A stretch of 35,031 nucleotides of DNA from DATEZO01 sp035255485 (GCA_035255485.1 DATEZO010000233.1:1-35031); one strand, 5' to 3'. Shown: positions 7,390 through 16,701, counted from the first letter of the stretch. Numbers and translations are program-made. Notes: a model not told the origin generated them from the sequence alone.

Positions 7390-9180
7390 TCAATCGCCCT
7401 TGACGATTCCCTCACGCCGCGGATCGGCACCGCCGAACCACATTTCCTTGCCATGAATATTAAGCCGCATGATGCCCTGCAGACCCGAGGTCTGCTCCAT
7501 CACCCGTACATTGTGGCCTTTTGCCTTCAAGGCATCGATCAACGTTTCGGGAACGCGGTTTTCCTCCAGTTCAGTCGGTCCATTGCGGCTGCCGAAATTG
7601 GGCAAGCTGATCGCCTGTTGCACGTTCAATCCCCAGTCCATGGTGCCAACCAGGACTTTGGCAACATAGTTGATGATCGCCGAACCACCGGGCGAACCGG
7701 TCGACAGCAGCAGCTTTTTGGTGCCCTTTTCAAATACCAGGGTCGGCGCCATCGAACTGCGTGGCCGCTTGCCTGGCTGCACCCGATTGGCAATCGGACC
7801 GTTGGCGTCGGAGGCATCGAAGGAAAAATCGGTCAACTGATTATTCAGCAGGAAGCCATCCACCATCTGACGCGAGCCGAATGCATCCTCGATTGTGGTG
7901 GTCATCGAAATCGCATTACCGTAACGATCGACAATCGAGATATGCGACGTACAGGGAAATTCAGGCGAGGTATCCACGCCCCACGCCACATTCAGCGTCG
8001 GCGGTATGCCGAACCTGGCGGTTCCCATTGATTTTTCCGTGATCAGCGCTGCACGCTCTGACAAATATTGCTTGTCGAGCAAAGGCTTGACGCTGTTGCC
8101 CGGCAGCGGTACGAAATCGGTGTCGGCCACATAGCGGCCGCGATCCGCATACGCAAGCCGCCCCGCTTCCGAAAACAGGTGAACTGCCTCAGCCGACAAC
8201 ACCCCGTCTTTCGGCGCAAACCGGCTGATGTCCCGGGTCTCGAGAATGCCAAGTATTTGCGCGATCGCGATTCCACCCGAGGATGGCGGCGGCATACCGC
8301 ACACGGTCCAATTCTTGTAGTCGGTGCAAACCGGCTCGCGCACCTTGGCTTGATAGCCGGCGATATCGGCTGCTGTTAGGCCACCGGGATTGGCTGGGTG
8401 GCTTTTGACTTTGTTCTCAATGTCTTTTGCAATACGACCCTTGTAAAAGGCATCTGCGCCACCGTGGGCAATTTCGCGTAAGACCTTCGCCAATTCAGGA
8501 TTCTTCAATACATAGCCGACCGGCCGCGGATTGCCGGCCGTATCGTAGAAATACGCGGCGGCGGTGGTGTCGTTTTTCAGATATTTCTCGGAGGCGAGCA
8601 GAATATGCAGCCGCGGGCTGACCACGAAACCATCCTCGGCCAACTGGATGGCAGGTGCAAACAATGCCGGCCACGGCAGTCTGCCATACTGCTTGTGGAC
8701 GAGTTCCAGCATGCGCAGGACGCCGGGCGTGCCGACCGAACGACCACCGACCACGCCATCGTAAAAACGCATCGCCTTGCCGGCGGACGTCTGAAACAGT
8801 TTTTCATTGGCGCTCGCGGGCGCTGTTTCACGGCCATCGAAGGCCTTGACCGTATTGCCGTCAAAATGCATCAGGAATGCACCGCCACCGATACCGGAAG
8901 ATTGCGGCTCCACCAGATTCAGCACCATCTGCGTTGCGATGGTCGCATCGATTGCCGTCCCGCCCGCTTTCAACACCTGATAACCTGCGTCGGTGGCGAG
9001 CGGATTCGCTGCCGCCACCATGAATTGCTCCGAAATCCTGCCCACCTTCTCGGCATACCCGCTGGCACCTTCCGGCGCCTGCATGCTCGCTTCGGGAAGC
9101 TTGTACTGAAAGGTCGGTGCAGTCGAGCATGCGCCTAGCAACGCTGCGGCAAATATGACCGATGCCCGCTTCATTCTCAT
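7390..9180 (-). CDS. ggt: Gamma-glutamyltransferase, lipoprotein form
   Basis: The protein has 596 residues. It hydrolyses or transfers the gamma-glutamyl group of glutathione in the periplasm. The precursor is normally cut autocatalytically just before a conserved Thr, here Thr411 in CTSHISIVD, which then acts as nucleophile of the small subunit. Other family signatures are SSGIGGGAF (94-102), the Arg of DGRETAP (116-121), PPPSSGG (298-303) and KRPRSSMAPT (471-480). The N-terminus has a lipobox (LLGAC, Cys18), so it is probably lipid-anchored, unlike the soluble E. coli enzyme. Start: three ATGs lie close together (9183, 9180, 9174) behind a G-rich GGGGGG site; 9180 gives the best spacing. 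A terminator directly upstream separates it from the dehydrogenase gene. Confidence 0.93.
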   Translation of the reverse strand: MRMKRASVIFAAALLGACSTAPTFQYKLPEASMQAPEGASGYAEKVGRISEQFMVAAANPLATDAGYQVLKAGGTAIDATIATQMVLNLVEPQSSGIGGGAFLMHFDGNTVKAFDGRETAPASANEKLFQTSAGKAMRFYDGVVGGRSVGTPGVLRMLELVHKQYGRLPWPALFAPAIQLAEDGFVVSPRLHILLASEKYLKNDTTAAAYFYDTAGNPRPVGYVLKNPELAKVLREIAHGGADAFYKGRIAKDIENKVKSHPANPGGLTAADIAGYQAKVREPVCTDYKNWTVCGMPPPSSGGIAIAQILGILETRDISRFAPKDGVLSAEAVHLFSEAGRLAYADRGRYVADTDFVPLPGNSVKPLLDKQYLSERAALITEKSMGTARFGIPPTLNVAWGVDTSPEFPCTSHISIVDRYGNAISMTTTIEDAFGSRQMVDGFLLNNQLTDFSFDASDANGPIANRVQPGKRPRSSMAPTLVFEKGTKKLLLSTGSPGGSAIINYVAKVLVGTMDWGLNVQQAISLPNFGSRNGPTELEENRVPETLIDALKAKGHNVRVMEQTSGLQGIMRLNIHGKEMWFGGADPRREGIVKGD

Positions 9181-9190
9181 CATGCCCCCC

Positions 9191-9218
9191 AAATAAAAAG
9201 GCAGGCCTAAAGCCTGCC
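9191..9218 (-). terminator. Rho-independent terminator upstream of ggt
   Basis: A seven-base stem (GGCAGGC 9200-9206, GCCTGCC 9212-9218, five-base loop) is followed on the minus strand by TTTTTATTT. It probably ends the transcript of the dehydrogenase gene, whose stop is about 150 bp upstream. The 187 bp between the two genes hold nothing else recognised. Confidence 0.8.
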
Positions 9219-9367
9219 AAGAAATATTGATTGGATCAAGATACGATCCTCGTCTGTCCTGAATCAACGGCTCCAGCATGGTGCACTTGCATTATGCACC
9301 GCGCAAACACCCCGTCGCCTGATGAAACGCAACATTACGAGCCGGTTGCCGGACAAGGACAACATCG

Positions 9368-10126
9368 TTATTTCGGCTGCATCCGGATGGCGCCGTCAAG
9401 GCGGATTGTTTCACCATTGAGCATGGTATTTTCAATGATGGCTTTTGCCAGATGCGCGTACTCCGCCGGGCGGCCGAGGCGCGGAGGGAACGGCACCATG
9501 CGACCCAACGCATCTTGTACTTCCTGGGGCATGCCGAGCAGCATCGGGGTCTCGAAAATACCGGGAGCAATCGTCATGACGCGAATGCCGCTACGCGACA
9601 AATCGCGCGCCATTGGCAATGTCAAACCGGCGACCGCTGCCTTGGAAGACGCATAGGCAGCTTGGCCGATCTGGCCGTCATAGGCAGCAACCGAAGCAGT
9701 GTTGATGATCACCCCGCGTTCGCCCTGATCATTAGGCTCGGTTTTCGCCATGGTATCCGCTGCCAGGCGCGCCATATTGAAAGTGCCGATCAGGTTGATA
9801 TTGATTGTTCTCTGGAATACATCCAGCGGATGCGGACCATCCTTGCCGACAGTTTTCATCGCCGGTGCTACGCCAGCACAATTGACCAGGCCACGCAGCG
9901 TACCCATCGCCGCCGCCGCATCAACGACCGCCTTGCCGTCCGCTTCCGAAGTAACGTCGCACTTGACGAATGTTCCCTTCAGTTCCGCCGCCAGTTTTTC
10001 GCCCGCTTCAACCTGCACATCGGCGATTACCACCTTGCCGCCGCTTTCAGTCAGCATGCGGGCGGTTGCAGCGCCCAAGCCGGACGCGCCGCCAGTTACG
10101 ATGAATACATTATTTGGGATTTGCAT
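9368..10126 (-). CDS. Short-chain dehydrogenase, 3-hydroxyacyl-CoA dehydrogenase (HSD10) type
   Basis: The protein has 252 residues and a classical SDR fold. It shows the cofactor loop TGGASGLG (11-18), Asp36 after the second strand (favouring NAD), NCAG (82-85), and the catalytic Ser145, Tyr158 and Lys162 (YASSK). The C-terminal part with LGRPAEYAHLAKAIIEN and LDGAIRM resembles type-II 3-hydroxyacyl-CoA dehydrogenases, which oxidise 3-hydroxyacyl-CoA in fatty-acid or branched-chain amino-acid breakdown. The start is fixed by a strong GAGGAAGAG directly before the ATG. It is probably monocistronic. The exact substrate is inferred only from family resemblance. Confidence 0.87.
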   Translation of the reverse strand: MQIPNNVFIVTGGASGLGAATARMLTESGGKVVIADVQVEAGEKLAAELKGTFVKCDVTSEADGKAVVDAAAAMGTLRGLVNCAGVAPAMKTVGKDGPHPLDVFQRTININLIGTFNMARLAADTMAKTEPNDQGERGVIINTASVAAYDGQIGQAAYASSKAAVAGLTLPMARDLSRSGIRVMTIAPGIFETPMLLGMPQEVQDALGRMVPFPPRLGRPAEYAHLAKAIIENTMLNGETIRLDGAIRMQPK

Positions 10127-10269
10127 CTCTTCCTCTTTCGATGGGGGACAATCAGAAATATTGCATGACGTTTACGTCAACGTCAAATAGCGCTCATTGT
10201 AACGAATTTCCCGTCTGACAGGTCAGTGGCGAAGCGCTCACTGCCGCCCGTCCAATTGGAAATACCCGC

Positions 10270-10296
10270 AAAAAAGGCAGCCGAAGCTGCCTTTTT
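10270..10296 (-). terminator. Strong Rho-independent terminator after hppA
   Basis: A near-perfect hairpin: AAAAAGGCAGC (10271-10281) pairs with GCTGCCTTTTT (10286-10296) around a CGAA tetraloop. The A/T flanks make it able to act in both directions. It lies 17 bp past the hppA stop. Confidence 0.9.
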
Positions 10297-10312
10297 GAAA
10301 AGCACGCTGCAA

Positions 10313-12469
10313 TTACGGTTTGACTGCAGGTGCTGGCGATGCAGCACCATTCTCTGCGGCCGAAGCAGCAGGCGCGCTGACTGCGGGTGGGGTGACGACA
10401 TGGCCGGCAACCGCCTGCCCGCCAGCGATCGGCAACAGCGGCACGATCAGCAACGCGACAATGTTGATGATCTTGATCAGGGGATTGACTGCCGGGCCGG
10501 CAGTATCCTTGTACGGATCGCCCACGGTATCACCAGTCACAGCCGCCTTGTGCGCTTCCGACCCTTTGCCGCCGTGATGGCCGTCTTCGATGTACTTTTT
10601 CGCATTGTCCCATGCGCCGCCGCCGGTGCACATCGAAATCGCGACGAACAGGCCGGTGACGATGGTGCCCATCAACAACCCGCCGAGCGCAACCGGCCCG
10701 AGCAGCATGCCGACCAAAATCGGCACGACCACGGGCAGCAATGACGGCACGACCATTTCCTTGATCGCGGCGGTGGTCAGCATGTCGACCGCCTTGCCGT
10801 ATTCCGGTTTTCCGGTGCCTTCCATGATGCCCTTGATGTCACGGAACTGACGACGGACTTCCTCAACCACGCTGCCCGCAGCGCGGCCGACCGCTTCCAT
10901 CGCCATTGCGCCAAACAGGTAAGGAATCAGGCCACCGATAAAAAGGCCAATGATGACCATGTGATCCGACAGATCAAAGTGCAGCACCATGCCACGTGCC
11001 TCAAGCGCATGCGTGTAGTCGGCGAACAGTACCAGTGCCGCCAGGCCAGCCGACCCGATGGCGTAGCCTTTGGTCACGGCCTTGGTGGTATTGCCCACTG
11101 CATCCAGCGGATCGGTGATATCGCGCACGCTGTCAGGCAGATTTGCCATTTCCGCGATACCGCCGGCATTGTCGGTAATCGGGCCGTAGGCGTCGAGTGC
11201 AACCACAATACCAGCCATGCTGAGCATCGAGGTAGCAGCGACTGCAATGCCGTACAGGCCGGCGAGCGCAAACGATACCCAGATCGCGATGCAAACGAAC
11301 ATTACCGGCCATGCGGTGGACTTCATCGAGACACCCAGGCCGGCGATGATGTTGGTGCCATGGCCGGTAGTCGATGCTTGTGCAACGTGCTGTACCGGCT
11401 TGTAATCAGTGCCGGTGTAGTACTCGGTAATCCATACCAGCAGCGCGGTCAGCACGAGGCCAACGGCGCAGGCGCCGAACAGCGACATGGCACTGAGGGT
11501 CTTGCCACCGGCAATCGTTACCGCCTGCGGGAATAGCCATGCGGTAACAAAATAGAATGCAATCAGCGAGATTACGCCGGCAACGATCAAGCCCTTGTAC
11601 AGCGCCGGCATGACGTTTTTCATGCCGGGCGACGCCTTGACAAAGCTGCAACCGATGATGGATGCGATGATCGACACGCCGCCCAGCATCAGTGGATAGA
11701 TCACCGCATTCAGCGGCGCGCCGGTAACCAGCAGCGCGCCCAGCGTCATGGTGGCGATCAACGTCACTGCATAGGTCTCGAACAGATCGGCGGCCATGCC
11801 GGCGCAGTCGCCGACGTTATCACCGACGTTATCGGCGATCACTGCCGGATTGCGTGGGTCGTCTTCCGGAATACCGGCTTCAACCTTGCCAACCAGATCG
11901 GCGCCGACATCAGCGCCCTTGGTAAAAATACCGCCGCCCAGACGGGCGAAAATCGAAATCAGGGAAGCGCCGAAAGCCAGTCCCAGGAGCGGCTTGAGGG
12001 TGACTGCATCAACCGCTGTCCCACCGGTGATGTACCAGAAAAACAGCCCGACGCCGAGCAGGCCAAGGCCTACCACCAGCATACCGGTAATTGCACCGCC
12101 TTTGAAGGCAATGTCCAAAGCCGGTCCGATGCCTCTCGTAGCGGCCTGTGCGGTACGAACGTTGGCACGTACCGAAACATTCATGCCGATAAAGCCGCAA
12201 GCACCTGACAGCACTGCACCAACCACAAAGCCGAGTGCCGAGGTAGTGCCGAGGAACACGGCAATCAGTATTGCCAGTACCACGCCCACCACTGCAATCG
12301 TCTTGTACTGCCGCGCCAGGTAAGCTGCGGCACCCTGCTGTATCGCAGCAGCAATTTCCTGCATCCGCGCATTACCGGGATCCTGTTTCAAAATCCAACT
12401 GCGGGACATCAATCCGTAGATAACGGCGATCAAGCCGCACGCCACGGCAAACCACAAACCTGCTGCCAT
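10313..12469 (-). CDS. hppA: Membrane-bound proton-translocating pyrophosphatase
   Basis: The protein has 718 residues and about sixteen predicted membrane helices. It couples hydrolysis of cytoplasmic PPi to ion pumping across the inner membrane. Signatures are the substrate-site loop ADVGADLVGKVE (186-197) with DDPRNPAVIADNVGDNVGD (203-221), DAYGPITDNAGGIAEM (426-441) and the C-terminal cytoplasmic DNAKKYIE and GDPYKDTAGPAVNP. The motif GNTTKA (460-465) has Lys463; in this family Lys rather than Ala here marks the K+-independent, H+-pumping subclass. An Ala/Pro-rich tail of about 40 residues extends past the usual end. The start is fixed by AAGGAGGAG eight bases upstream. The 227 bp before it hold no gene and no confident promoter. 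Confidence 0.96.
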   Translation of the reverse strand: MAAGLWFAVACGLIAVIYGLMSRSWILKQDPGNARMQEIAAAIQQGAAAYLARQYKTIAVVGVVLAILIAVFLGTTSALGFVVGAVLSGACGFIGMNVSVRANVRTAQAATRGIGPALDIAFKGGAITGMLVVGLGLLGVGLFFWYITGGTAVDAVTLKPLLGLAFGASLISIFARLGGGIFTKGADVGADLVGKVEAGIPEDDPRNPAVIADNVGDNVGDCAGMAADLFETYAVTLIATMTLGALLVTGAPLNAVIYPLMLGGVSIIASIIGCSFVKASPGMKNVMPALYKGLIVAGVISLIAFYFVTAWLFPQAVTIAGGKTLSAMSLFGACAVGLVLTALLVWITEYYTGTDYKPVQHVAQASTTGHGTNIIAGLGVSMKSTAWPVMFVCIAIWVSFALAGLYGIAVAATSMLSMAGIVVALDAYGPITDNAGGIAEMANLPDSVRDITDPLDAVGNTTKAVTKGYAIGSAGLAALVLFADYTHALEARGMVLHFDLSDHMVIIGLFIGGLIPYLFGAMAMEAVGRAAGSVVEEVRRQFRDIKGIMEGTGKPEYGKAVDMLTTAAIKEMVVPSLLPVVVPILVGMLLGPVALGGLLMGTIVTGLFVAISMCTGGGAWDNAKKYIEDGHHGGKGSEAHKAAVTGDTVGDPYKDTAGPAVNPLIKIINIVALLIVPLLPIAGGQAVAGHVVTPPAVSAPAASAAENGAASPAPAVKP

Positions 12470-12667
12470 ATTGACTCCTCCTTATTATTACAACCAAGTT
12501 TTAATACCATTACGACATCCCGAAGGATAGCGATGGCATGCATCTTTACGATATCTGCCGTCGGCATCCGACGATTACTGCGTACTGCAAAACTTTTCGC
12601 TGCCAATTATGATGGATTGCCAATACTGGAATAAATATGTTGTCTGCCGCCTTAATGCGTCAAGCAT

Positions 12668-12692
12668 AAAAAAAGCGGACACAAGGTCCGCT
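12668..12692 (-). terminator. Rho-independent terminator after adk
   Basis: A seven-base stem (AGCGGAC 12674-12680, GTCCGCT 12686-12692) is followed by a T-run on the minus strand (A7 at 12668-12674 on plus). It is immediately downstream of the adk stop. Confidence 0.85.
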
Positions 12693-12696
12693 CTTT

Positions 12697-13353
12697 TCAG
12701 CCTGCCAATGCGACAAATGCATTGTCGCGAATGACTTCGACCGGTCCGACGCCGGCAATCTTGCGATATTTCGGCGCGCCTGGTTGTCCCGAGCGTGCCC
12801 ATTGATTGTAGTAGTTCACGAGCTGTTCGGTTTGTTCATGATAAACCGTCAATCGCTTTTTAACGGTTTCTTCCTTGTCATCATCACGCTGGATCAGAAC
12901 TTCGCCGGTCGCATCATCCCTGTCGGCCACTTTCGGGGGATTGAATTTGACATGATAAGTGCGTCCCGATCCGGGATGCACGCGGCGACCACTCATGCGC
13001 TCGATGATTGCATCATCCGGTACATCGATCTCCAGCACATAATCGATCGCGACACCGGCTTCCTTCATCGCATCGGCTTGCGGGATGGTGCGCGGGAAAC
13101 CATCAAACAAATAACCGCTGGCACAGTCCGGCTGCGTCAGCCTGTCCTTGACCAGGCCAATAATGATATCGTCCGATACCAGGCCGCCCGCATCCATCAC
13201 CTTCTTCGCGGCCAACCCTAGTGGTGTGCCTTCCTTGACTGCTGCTCTCAGCATGTCGCCGGTGGAAATCTGCGGGATATTGAATTTTTCCTTGATGAAG
13301 CCGGCTTGCGTACCTTTACCGGCACCCGGCGGACCTAACAGGATGAGGCGCAT
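12697..13353 (-). CDS. adk: Adenylate kinase
   Basis: The protein has 218 residues, the long form with a full LID domain. It catalyses ATP + AMP = 2 ADP in the cytoplasm. The sequence shows the P-loop GPPGAGKGT (7-15), the AMP-binding STGDMLRAA, DGFPRT, and the LID region from GRRVHPGSGRTYH with DDATGEVLIQRDDD. The LID has no Cys4 zinc motif, as usual for Gram-negatives. The ATG is preceded by AGGAA at good spacing. The 165-bp leader to kdsB contains a GC hairpin (GGG..AGCGC/GCGCT..CCC on the minus strand, about 13384-13406) without a T-run. It could be a leader structure and does not look like a terminator. Confidence 0.97.
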   Translation of the reverse strand: MRLILLGPPGAGKGTQAGFIKEKFNIPQISTGDMLRAAVKEGTPLGLAAKKVMDAGGLVSDDIIIGLVKDRLTQPDCASGYLFDGFPRTIPQADAMKEAGVAIDYVLEIDVPDDAIIERMSGRRVHPGSGRTYHVKFNPPKVADRDDATGEVLIQRDDDKEETVKKRLTVYHEQTEQLVNYYNQWARSGQPGAPKYRKIAGVGPVEVIRDNAFVALAG

Positions 13354-13518
13354 TTCATTTCCTAAACGAGTTTTGAATTTTTTGCGGGAGCGCGCTGCGC
13401 TTTCCCCATGAGATATTCTTTTTGCTATACGAACTTTGCATGAAACTTACCACAGAATTCCATCCAATCGATGCTTTTCTGCAGAAATCGCCGGTTTTTT
13501 CGGCTGATCTTCCCTAAT

Positions 13519-14280
13519 TCAGCAGCCGAAATGCCGCCTGACACGCGCCAGGTCTTCCGGCGTATCGACACCCGCTGCAGGGGCATTTTCCGCCACATGC
13601 ACCGCAATTGAATATCCGTGCCACAAGACACGCAGTTGTTCCAGTGCTTCAATCTGCTCCAGCGGCGCTACGGCAAGTGCAGGATATCTCTGCAGAAATG
13701 CATGGCTGTATGCATATAGGCCAATATGCCGCAGCGGAATGTAACTCTCCGGCAGCACATCTTTCGAATCTGCAAATCCATCACGATGCCAGGGAATGGC
13801 AGCCCGCGAAAAATACAGCGCCCGCCCCGCCTTGTCGATCACCACCTTCACTACATTGGGATTGAACAGGTCAACCGTATTACGGATTGCATGCGCCGCA
13901 GTCGCCATCGGCACCTGGTCCGAAATTTGTGCGGCAGTCGCCGCGATCAGCTCGGGGTCGATCAGTGGCTCATCGCCCTGCACATTAACTACAATCGCAT
14001 CAGGCGCCAAGCCGATCGCAGTGGCGGCTTCCGCGATGCGGTCGGTACCGGAGGGATGGTCAGCGCGCGTCATGCACGCCGCTATTCCATGCTGGCGGCA
14101 GGCATTAACAATATCAACATGATCGGCGGCGACGATAACCTGCGCCGCACCTGACTGTGCCGCGCGTTCGGCCACACGTACCACCATCGGCTTGCCGCCG
14201 AGATCGGCCAGTGGCTTGCCGGGCAGGCGAGTCGAGGCCAGGCGGGCGGGAATAAGGACGATAAAGGGCATCAAGGGCAT
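13519..14280 (-). CDS. kdsB: 3-deoxy-manno-octulosonate cytidylyltransferase
   Basis: The protein has 253 residues. It activates Kdo with CTP to CMP-Kdo for lipopolysaccharide inner-core synthesis in the cytoplasm. It shows the nucleotide-binding IPARLASTRLPGKPLADLGGKPM near the N-terminus (two shorter stretches of it are diagnostic: RLASTRLPGKPL and GGKPM), HPSGTDR and the metal-binding VNVQGDEPLI. The start is uncertain: GTG 14283, ATG 14280 and ATG 14271 are all possible and none has a clear ribosome site; 14271 would fit the family N-terminus equally well. It lies 41-50 bp after ycaR in the exbB-exbD-lpxK-ycaR-kdsB string, so coupled translation is likely. Confidence 0.95.
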   Translation of the reverse strand: MPLMPFIVLIPARLASTRLPGKPLADLGGKPMVVRVAERAAQSGAAQVIVAADHVDIVNACRQHGIAACMTRADHPSGTDRIAEAATAIGLAPDAIVVNVQGDEPLIDPELIAATAAQISDQVPMATAAHAIRNTVDLFNPNVVKVVIDKAGRALYFSRAAIPWHRDGFADSKDVLPESYIPLRHIGLYAYSHAFLQRYPALAVAPLEQIEALEQLRVLWHGYSIAVHVAENAPAAGVDTPEDLARVRRHFGC

Positions 14281-14321
14281 CACGATGGTAACGAACCGGT
14301 TGAAGGAAAACCGGCAACGGA

Positions 14322-14513
14322 TTATTCGGCGGAAGGAATTGCAGGGGGAGCATTCATCGCGCGTGCTTCATCGGCCCACATGATCGGAATGCCGTCCCGA
14401 ATCGGGTACGCAAGCTTGTCTGCATTGCAGATCAGCTCCTGTGCCTTTTTGTCATATTTGAGCGGGCCCTTGCAGATCGGGCAAACCAGGATATCAAGCA
14501 GTCGGGTGTCCAC
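14322..14513 (-). CDS. ycaR: Trm112/YcaR-family small zinc-ribbon-like protein
   Basis: The protein has 63 residues (UPF0434/Trm112-like). It starts with the family pattern DTRLLDILVCPICKGPL, where CPIC provides two cysteines; Cys31 follows in the LICNADKLAYPIRDGIP segment. I place the start at the GTG 14513-14511, because GGAG lies seven bases upstream and the family consensus begins M-D-x-R-L-L. An ATG 12 codons earlier gives a non-conserved extension. The gene overlaps the lpxK 3' end by 20 bp. In eukaryotes and archaea, Trm112 activates methyltransferases; the bacterial role is not settled. It is almost always found between lpxK and kdsB. Confidence 0.92.
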   Translation of the reverse strand: MDTRLLDILVCPICKGPLKYDKKAQELICNADKLAYPIRDGIPIMWADEARAMNAPPAIPSAE

Positions 14514-15552
14514 GGAGTTTCTCCACAATTTGTTGGGCCAGCGCGCCATCGATACGCGCCGTCACCGGTACGACCCACAGCCGCGGATCAGTTTCAAGTG
14601 CCTCTATTGCACGACATTTTACTGCATCTTTTTCAGTGATCAGAATCATATCGGCATGCAGTCCGGCGAATGGATTAATGGAAAAATCGTAATGATCAGG
14701 CAGCGGCATCGCATCGAACTTCAATCCGGCGTTGCGCAGCATCCCGAAAAACCGGGCCGGATTTCCAATCCCGGCGGCGGCCACGATTTTTCCGGATGGC
14801 GAACCGCTCCGCTGCATGGCCTGCATCGCGCTTAACGGAATTTTTTGGGATGCATCGGATAATCGTTCGGCGAACTCACCGATCAATGCCATGCGCACCG
14901 GATGATCACCGTCATACGGTGGAACGTGCGCTGCATTCACTACCGTAAAATCACGCCGCCGCGATACTGGTTCGCGCAGCGGGCCGGCGGGCAGCACCCA
15001 TCCGTTACCCACGCCGCGATCATCGAACAATACAATTTCGATATCGCGCCACAGCGCATAATGCTGCAGGCCATCATCTGACACGATCACATTCACCTTC
15101 GGATATATCGCCAAAAGTGCCTGCGCCGCCGCCGCACGGTCGCGCCCTACCATCACCGGCACATGGGTACGACGCGCAATCAGCACCGGCTCGTCGCCTG
15201 CGTGCTGAGCGATGCTATCGGCATTCACAGCGCGCGGCCTATCGCTTGCCGCGCCATAGCCGCGCGAGACGACCCCCGGTGCGTATCCAGCCTGCCGTAG
15301 TGCGTCAACCAGCCATATCGTCAGCGGCGTCTTTCCCGTGCCACCCACGAAGATATTGCCCACCACGATCACCGGCACCGGCAAGCGAGTTGTCCGCAAA
15401 AGACCGGCAGCATACAAGCTGCGCCGCAGCAGGGTCAGGATTCGAAACAACCATGCGGCCGGCAGCAGCATCCACGCCAGCCACCCGCGCCTGGCCCATG
15501 CGCGCATCAGGATGAATTCGAATCGGGAGTGCTGAATGGGCAAGCTGGTCAT
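14494..15552 (-). CDS. lpxK: Tetraacyldisaccharide 4'-kinase
   Basis: The protein has 352 residues. It phosphorylates the 4' position of the lipid A disaccharide at the inner membrane, the sixth step of the Raetz pathway. Features are a hydrophobic N-terminal membrane-association helix (about 25-48), Walker A GNIFVGGTGKTP (65-76), VSRGYG, DDGLQHYALWRDIEIVLFD and GIGNPARFF. The start was set at 15552, because the preceding 26 codons of the open frame are not conserved in type. A shorter start at 15507 is possible, and neither has a strong ribosome site. It lies about 96 bp after exbD. Confidence 0.95.
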   Translation of the reverse strand: MTSLPIQHSRFEFILMRAWARRGWLAWMLLPAAWLFRILTLLRRSLYAAGLLRTTRLPVPVIVVGNIFVGGTGKTPLTIWLVDALRQAGYAPGVVSRGYGAASDRPRAVNADSIAQHAGDEPVLIARRTHVPVMVGRDRAAAAQALLAIYPKVNVIVSDDGLQHYALWRDIEIVLFDDRGVGNGWVLPAGPLREPVSRRRDFTVVNAAHVPPYDGDHPVRMALIGEFAERLSDASQKIPLSAMQAMQRSGSPSGKIVAAAGIGNPARFFGMLRNAGLKFDAMPLPDHYDFSINPFAGLHADMILITEKDAVKCRAIEALETDPRLWVVPVTARIDGALAQQIVEKLRGHPTA

Positions 15553-15648
15553 TCCGTCAGTCAGATGGATGGCGCCCGAAAGAGGTCGCCAAGATGGCAT
15601 CCGTGCACCAAGATGCAGCACGCTTTCCACGAAACACGGACGCCCTGT

Positions 15649-16083
15649 TTATTTTCTGCCAGTCGTCTGCGCCGCAAATGTGACCTTGTCGAAGCCGGCC
15701 AGCCGAGCCGCCTCCAGCACATTGATCACTGACTGATGTGCTGCCATCGCATCGGCGTTGATGACAACGACCGGCTCATTGCTGGTGCCGTTTTTGCCCT
15801 CCGCAGCGCGCTTCAATTCTTCGGCAAGCGCTGCTGGGTCGCGTGCCGATATTTGCGCATTGTTGACTGCATAACGACCCTGCGCATCCACGCCCACGTT
15901 GATTTCAAGCGGCTGCTCCATGGCTTTTTCCGCATCGGCGGTCGGCAGCGTGATTTGCAGCGCAGTAAACTTGCTGTAGGTCGTGGTGACCATCAAAAAG
16001 ATCAGAATTACCAGCAGCACATCGATAAACGGAATCAGATTGATTTCCGGGTCTTCACGGCCTTTTCCTCTACGGAAGTTCAT
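15649..16083 (-). CDS. exbD: ExbD/TolR-family proton-channel subunit
   Basis: The protein has 144 residues: a short cytoplasmic N-terminus, one membrane helix (about 15-35) containing the essential protonatable Asp21 in LIPFIDVLLVILIFLMVTT, and a periplasmic domain. With ExbB it forms the proton-driven motor that energises TonB-dependent outer-membrane transport or related envelope work. The ATG has AAGGTG five bases upstream, and there are only 12 bp between it and the exbB stop. ExbD and TolR cannot be separated firmly without TonB or TolA nearby. Absence of tolA, tolB and pal here favours ExbD. Confidence 0.93.
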   Translation of the reverse strand: MNFRRGKGREDPEINLIPFIDVLLVILIFLMVTTTYSKFTALQITLPTADAEKAMEQPLEINVGVDAQGRYAVNNAQISARDPAALAEELKRAAEGKNGTSNEPVVVINADAMAAHQSVINVLEAARLAGFDKVTFAAQTTGRK

Positions 16084-16095
16084 TGCGACACCTTG

Positions 16096-16701
16096 TTATT
16101 TGCGGTTGCCATGCACGGTGTCGACAAATTTGACCGCCTGTTGCTCCATATCGATGATGAAGCTATCCACCAGCGCCCGGAAATGGCGGTAAAAAACCAG
16201 TGCCGGCATGGCAATCGCCAGGCCGAACCCGGTGTTATACAGCGCCACCGAAATCCCATGCGCGAGTTGCGCCGGATTCGCGCCGGTGGAGTTTTGTGCA
16301 CCAAAGATCTCGATCATGCCGACCACGGTGCCAAACAGTCCCATCAGCGGTGCCAGCGTGGCGATCGTGCCCAGTGTCGTGAGAAAACGTTCCAGTTCAT
16401 GCGCAGTTCCACGGCCTGCTTCCTCGATCGACTCCTTCATGATATCGCGCGGCGCATCGATATTGCGCAATCCCGCAGCCAGTACACGCCCCAGCGGCGA
16501 ATTCCGCTCAAGATTCGTGACAACCTCGTTATTGATTTTCCCGTTATGAACGACGCGGATAACTTCCTGCAACAGGTTGGGCGGCAAAATACGGCGACGA
16601 CGCAAGTACAATAACCGTTCGATGATCAATGCCAATGCAATGACAGAGGCAATCAGCAGCAGCCAGATCGGCCAGCCTGCAGCTTGAATAATGGCGAGCA
16701 A
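16096..16701 (-). CDS. exbB: ExbB/TolQ-family proton-channel subunit (TTG start)
   Basis: The protein has 201 residues with three membrane helices: about 9-28, and two in the C-terminal half around the conserved TLGTIATLAPLMGLFGTVVGMI and LYNTGFGLAIAMPALVFY stretches. It is the MotA/TolQ/ExbB proton-channel partner of the following exbD. The initiation codon appears to be TTG (16701-16699), supported by AAGGAA five bases upstream; no ATG gives a full first helix. It is the first gene of the exbB-exbD-lpxK-ycaR-kdsB string, divergent from xseA across a 466-bp region. Confidence 0.93.
   Translation of the reverse strand: MLAIIQAAGWPIWLLLIASVIALALIIERLLYLRRRRILPPNLLQEVIRVVHNGKINNEVVTNLERNSPLGRVLAAGLRNIDAPRDIMKESIEEAGRGTAHELERFLTTLGTIATLAPLMGLFGTVVGMIEIFGAQNSTGANPAQLAHGISVALYNTGFGLAIAMPALVFYRHFRALVDSFIIDMEQQAVKFVDTVHGNRK

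Noticed and set aside
15736..16614. Plus-strand frame of 292 codons
   Set aside because: Antisense to exbD and exbB, both clearly recognised.
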